Shown here: positions 60,311-64,000 of the stretch, piece by piece | How the letters are laid out: each line of letters opens with the position of its first letter | How positions within the stretch are numbered: the stretch's first letter is position 1 | NCBI GenBank assembly: GCA_032433765.1 | Contig: JAVIAB010000049.1 | Coordinates: 21,580,779-21,644,778, forward strand | DNA from: Megaustenia siamemsis | Lineage: Eukaryota; Mollusca; Gastropoda; Stylommatophora; Ariophantidae | Direction of reading: 5' to 3' | Length of the DNA: 64,000 nucleotides | Translations under genes and position numbers: made by a program | Notes under the pieces: generated by a model | Told to the model about the DNA's origin: nothing | The model's input: the letters and a program-made list of their open reading frames with translations, nothing else | Database searches by the model: none

Positions 60311-60590
60311 CTGGGGGCAATCATGTAGAACATGTTTTATGCGTTTTTATAATTTCTGTACAAGCAATGACCTGGCTATATAGAAACACATGTTTGGGCC
60401 AGGACAGAGAAACACATACAGACGCGAAGCTGCAGGAAAGATAATTGTAAGGAAAGATTAAAAAAAAAAGATATAATAGAAATAAAATAGTAAAAGCGGT
60501 ATGGTTAAAGCTTTACGTAACTTGTGGACGACAAAAATTAGAACAACGTTTCGGCTCAATAGGCATTCAGCAGGAACAAACAAATAACAC

Positions 60591-60606
60591 ACACACACAC
60601 ACACAC

Positions 60607-60666
<60 letters not shown>

Positions 60667-60672
60667 ATAATA
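60591..60672. repeat. (CA)n/(TA)n/(TAA)n microsatellite
   Basis: A CA run, then about 45 bp of pure AT repeat, then ataataata. Confidence 0.98.
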
Positions 60673-60686
60673 AATAACCTAAAAAA

Positions 60687-60807
60687 GCAATGTGGTCCAC
60701 ACCCACCTCCCTGGAAGAGAAACTGTATAGGGGCAATCGCGTCGCTTAAACAGACAGCTGACTTCATGAGAGAGCCTGGAATCCTGCTCTGATTGAGTCT
60801 TGATCGC

Positions 60808-60865
<58 letters not shown>
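60687..60865 (-). repeat. Repeat R with (GA)n, right arm of inverted repeat
   Basis: caatgtggtccacacccacc ... cagacagctgacttcatgag ... gagtcttgatcgcagag, then (GA)n to about 60862. Third relative at 15768-15862. Bases 60866-61134 are unassigned. Confidence 0.9.
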
Positions 60866-60871
<6 letters not shown>

Positions 60872-61134
60872 ATAAATAAATAATAAATAATGTAAAAATA
60901 TATTATTTTCGTAAAAAGATCAAATTTGTACTGTGTATTTCCAATTAAATCTGTAGCGGTGGATGGGGTGGAAGAGTCAGCAATGATCATCGGCCCAGAA
61001 AGCGAAAACAACACAGTGTGTGATATACAAGAGGCATATTCAGGGTACGAAAGACGAGTTAGGCTGATCACCGAGAAAAGAGATTGGAGCCCCATCACTT
61101 ACTATTCCAAAGAAAGCTATGGAGAATTGTAAAA

Positions 61135-62052
61135 TTGTAATGCCATGAAAAATATAATAACATCACAACATATAATCATCAAGTACCGGGCCTGCTGGCG
61201 TAGGTGATCATGTCTCTCCATAACTTTCGATCTCGACAGTTATTTATCAATTCTGTTGTTGACCTTCTGCCAAGCCATTCTCTTAAGCTGTCTGGTATTT
61301 TTTCTCTTTGCTTCCCTCTATCTCTTCGTCCCTCAATTTTTCTCAGTTGTTACAATATATTCCAGTTGTTCTCTTCTCATTACATGGCCACAAAATGATG
61401 ATTGTTTCTTCCTAATATTGGAAATTAGATATCTTTTATTTTGACCTCTTTCAGAACATTTTCATTACTCTTCTTAGCTGTCAATGGTATTCTCAACATT
61501 CTTCTGTAAAACCACATTTCTACAGACTCCAGTGATTTTCTTGTCTGTTGTCCTATTGTCCATGATTCACATCCATATGGACAAGATGCTTCCACAACAT
61601 ATAATAGCAGGGCTAAAACTAAGAATAGTAAAATTTTATATCTTCTCAACATTCCTGTGTCGAGCAGAAACATGGACATAACACAGGAAAACAGAACAGA
61701 AAAAAAGCATTTGAAATGTGAATCTATAACAGAATAGGTAGAACTGGATGGAAAGTAAAGAAAACAAACGATGTAGTCTTAAAACAATTAAACATGAAAA
61801 GAGAACTGCTAAGCACAGTTCAAACAAGACAACTGCGATTTTTGGCCATGTTAAAAGACACAAGAGCCTACTAAAAGTAATTCTGGAGGGGAAAATACAA
61901 GGTAAAGAGGCAGAGGCAGACCAAGACTAACATGGACAAGTAACATCAAAATATGGATAAGTCAGCCTATGACAACCTGCACCATCAATGCAAAGACAGT
62001 GCGAAATGGCGCTCTATGGTAGGCAACCTTCGATGCGGAGACGGCACTCAAT
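61135..62052 (+). mobile_element. LINE B 3' fragment interrupted by LINE A
   Basis: 61135-61176 and 61606-62052 form one LINE B (NAMKNI / IAGLKLRIVKFYIFSTFL ... DGT end) with frameshifts, ending in a (GAT)n tail to about 62085. Confidence 0.88.
61177..61592 (-). mobile_element. LINE A nested in LINE B
   Basis: 416 bp of antisense LINE A, with the GAT-tail side at the left (catcaagtaccgggcctgct) and truncation within the YGCES codons. The 13-bp TSD cacaacatataat lies at 61164-61176 and 61593-61605. Confidence 0.95.
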
Positions 62053-62085
62053 GATGATGATGATGATAATGATGATGATGATGAT

Positions 62086-62457
62086 GAATTGCACTTGTAA
62101 ATAATGGAAATGCGTGCAGACTTTCATGTACAAAACGTCAGTGCATTTGAGCTCACAAACTGATGACTCAATCGCTTATCAGGCTGTTTAACTTCCTGAA
62201 GATGTGCACTCATTGGGAAGTAAGACGGAGAAATGTTAAACAAAATGTCCAAAATAAAAATGAAAGCGTGTACAAATCCAGATTTGGACTATAGTAGACC
62301 ATGCGTCGACGCTGGGTAGAGTTTTGTGAAAATAATATACCAAACAGGTGGAGCCCAACGCTAGTTGGAGAACAGTAAGTCATTTCTTTAAAATCTAATT
62401 AACTCTTCTCTTCTTTTTCTCTTTTTTTTTTTTTAACTGATACCGAAGAGGTGTCGT
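62086..62457. other. Unassigned sequence
   Basis: Nothing is recognised apart from a T-rich run near 62420-62435. Confidence 0.45.
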
Positions 62458-62765
62458 GGTTATACCATTTGTCGTTCTTGAGCTGCTCGAACTGTCTGAA
62501 TTAGTGATTTTCCTTTGTTGTTACATGTCTCTGTCACTGCATCTATCCATCTTCTTCTAAGTCTTCCTCCTGGTCTTTTTCCATGCATTCTCGAGAAGAA
62601 CGCCCTTGATGGTGATTTGTGAGGATTCATCCTGGCCAGGTAGCCCAACCATTTAAGTTGTTGTTCTATATATTCTTGGCAGGGTTTTGTTCCTACCATT
62701 TTTCTTATGGTTTCATTTGGTATTCTATCTCTTCTTGTGTTGTTTGTTACTTTCGCATCTCACAT
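62458..62765 (-). mobile_element. LINE H 3' fragment
   Basis: A 79-codon minus-strand frame reads QQLKWLGYLARMNPHKSPS, MHGKRPGGRLRRRWIDAVTE, then KSLIQTVRAAQERQMV, typical of the C-terminus of a further non-LTR lineage. Only copy in the window. Confidence 0.75.
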
Positions 62766-63725
62766 GTTAAAAAAGATTAATTAATTAATTAAATGTTTGT
62801 AATCTTTAAATCTTTATAATGTAAATATTTAATTGTTTTTTGACATATTTTTCTCAGCAGTTTAAGAAGGTAGTTTGCCATTCCTTTCTTTCTTGGCAGT
62901 GACTATGCTAGTTCCAGTTCACACCCGTTGTCTCCTCAACTCCGCTCTGATTGAGTACATGTTAGAAAGTTGTACAATGTCCTGCACCAATGGCTCAGTG
63001 CATCCGATTTCTGCCAGCATTTTTTCGGTTTTGCTTTCCTTAGCCTTTATTTGTCTTCAATCTTCCTGCACGGCAGCAGATTGTCTTTTCTGTAGGGCGA
63101 TTCTGCCCTTAGATGGTCGACCTTCCCGGGTTTACGAGCATCTCCAGCCCGAGCTTTGTGTAGAGTTGTCTCTCTCATAGGTGGTCTCGTCTTCTGAGCT
63201 CTGGAGCGCCACCTGTCTGTTTGGTAGAGGACAGAAAGAGGAGAAAAGCCAGAGAAACATTTAACCCATGAAGTGGGGATGGATTAGTTCAGACCAGAGC
63301 ATATACCACTCGCTGGTGGGTTCTGCGTCTTCACTTAAAGGGTTCCATCTACTCCTGGCTCCTTTGTCTGGCCCCTCACCAAGGACCTGTCCAGCTTCCG
63401 TGACCCTGCCAGGAGCTAAGCTCCCGCTGGCATAGCTCCTTGGATCCCGGAAGCACACAAGCCCTCCAACCACAACAAGTTGAGCTCAATGTTGAGATAT
63501 TTCCACAACTGAGATGTTCAACCTGCCATCATGAAGTGGGAACCATAACTGGCATTACTTGTCAACTGCTCCCACAACACCACCCATCATCTGTTCCGAT
63601 GGCTTCACGTAACCCTGAGGGAGGGGAGCTAATCGGAAACTCCATCTTGCCCAATGGTTTCCCATAGCCTAGCGGAAGAAAGAGGGGCGTCCAACTCCTC
63701 CGTTGGTAGGGGATAACCTTATCAT
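62766..63725. other. Unassigned, partly dispersed sequence
   Basis: Two short blocks resemble sequences at 4817-4855 and 1195-1250. Several frames of 65-100 codons lack domains, start context and splice support. It may be one higher-GC dispersed repeat whose ends I cannot define. Confidence 0.4.
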
Positions 63726-63727
63726 AC

Positions 63728-63885
63728 TATGATTGTGGTTATGGAAGACTCCGGTATCACTGCAAACAAATTAAAATCCATAATTGCTCAACCGCCCGTG
63801 CCAGTGGAATCATCCGAATTACTATCTCATCTCCTAAACAAAGGAAGATAACTGTAGTCCCCATCATAGCAGTCTCAGCACACGC
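63728..63885 (+). mobile_element. Dispersed repeat E, partial copy
   Basis: ggttatggaagactccggta ... ccataattgctcaaccgccc ... gcagtctcagcacacgcc, then cut by LINE M sequence. Confidence 0.8.
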
Positions 63886-64000
63886 CCTACCATACTAACC
63901 ATCAACAATTCAATAAAAGTGAGAAAGAGAATTCATCGGTGCTATACAGAATCAATTTTGACCTAAACAAGCGAATCCAGGACAGTAGACAAACAAACAA
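63886..64000 (+). mobile_element. LINE M fragment, runs off window
   Basis: aaaagtgagaaagagaattc and aggacagtagacaaacaaac match 42730-42812 of the LINE M reference copy. It continues beyond the window. Confidence 0.7.

Overview
This is eukaryotic, AT-rich, extremely repeat-dense DNA. There is no operon structure. It contains split genes with GT-AG introns, tRNA-derived SINEs with poly(A) tails and target-site duplications (TSDs), 5'-truncated LINEs of about a dozen lineages, and tandem arrays that together fill roughly a third of the window. The gene fragments and the repeat style suggest an invertebrate animal, perhaps a gastropod or other mollusc. The species assignment is inference only.

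Host gene content is sparse and lies on the minus strand. I find one credible gene: a signal-peptide exon (31241-31370), a mucin-like Ser/Thr-rich exon that runs into the start of a LAMP-type lumenal domain (8514-9097), and a continuing LAMP-domain exon (2696-2930). Intron phases agree (1, then 0), and the joined signal peptide would end in Ala-Val-Ala. It resembles the CD68/macrosialin/LAMP class, with introns of about 22 kb and 5.6 kb packed with repeats. A separate Cys-rich extracellular-type domain occurs as broken tandem copies at 20.06-20.9 kb and once more at 38.56-38.79 kb.

Repeat layout. 0-4.9 kb: low-complexity DNA, nested LINEs and the distal LAMP exon. 4.9-6.1 kb: a 38-bp GATA-containing satellite and long tetranucleotide tracts. 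6.2-9.4 kb: LINE fragments, a short repeat (F) and the mucin exon. 9.4-11.1 kb: 20-bp array. 11.2-16.1 kb: LINEs and SINEs. 16.4-18.5 kb: 28-bp array related to a tRNA A box. 18.8-23.5 kb: GATA satellite in the other orientation, interrupted by repeat E and the Cys-rich relics. 23.5-31.2 kb: LINE pieces and LINE-derived arrays. 31.4-34 kb: 52-bp array. 34.5-45.3 kb: LINEs, SINEs and one mostly single-copy island (40.2-41.4 kb). 45.6-52.25 kb: 26-bp satellite carrying two copies of one LINE insertion. 52.3-56.9 kb: one LINE B copy broken by four nested insertions. 56.9-64 kb: more LINE-derived arrays, SINE2, an inverted repeat and LINE fragments.

Working names used here: LINE lineages A, B, C, D, G, H, I, J, K, L, M; tRNA-related SINE1-3; short dispersed repeats E, F and R. 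The strongest unifying observation is that many tandem arrays are amplified copies of the 3' ends of these LINEs (B, C, G, I, J), of LINE coding segments (C, K), or of a tRNA/SINE head. Each array sits at or near the element that seeded it.
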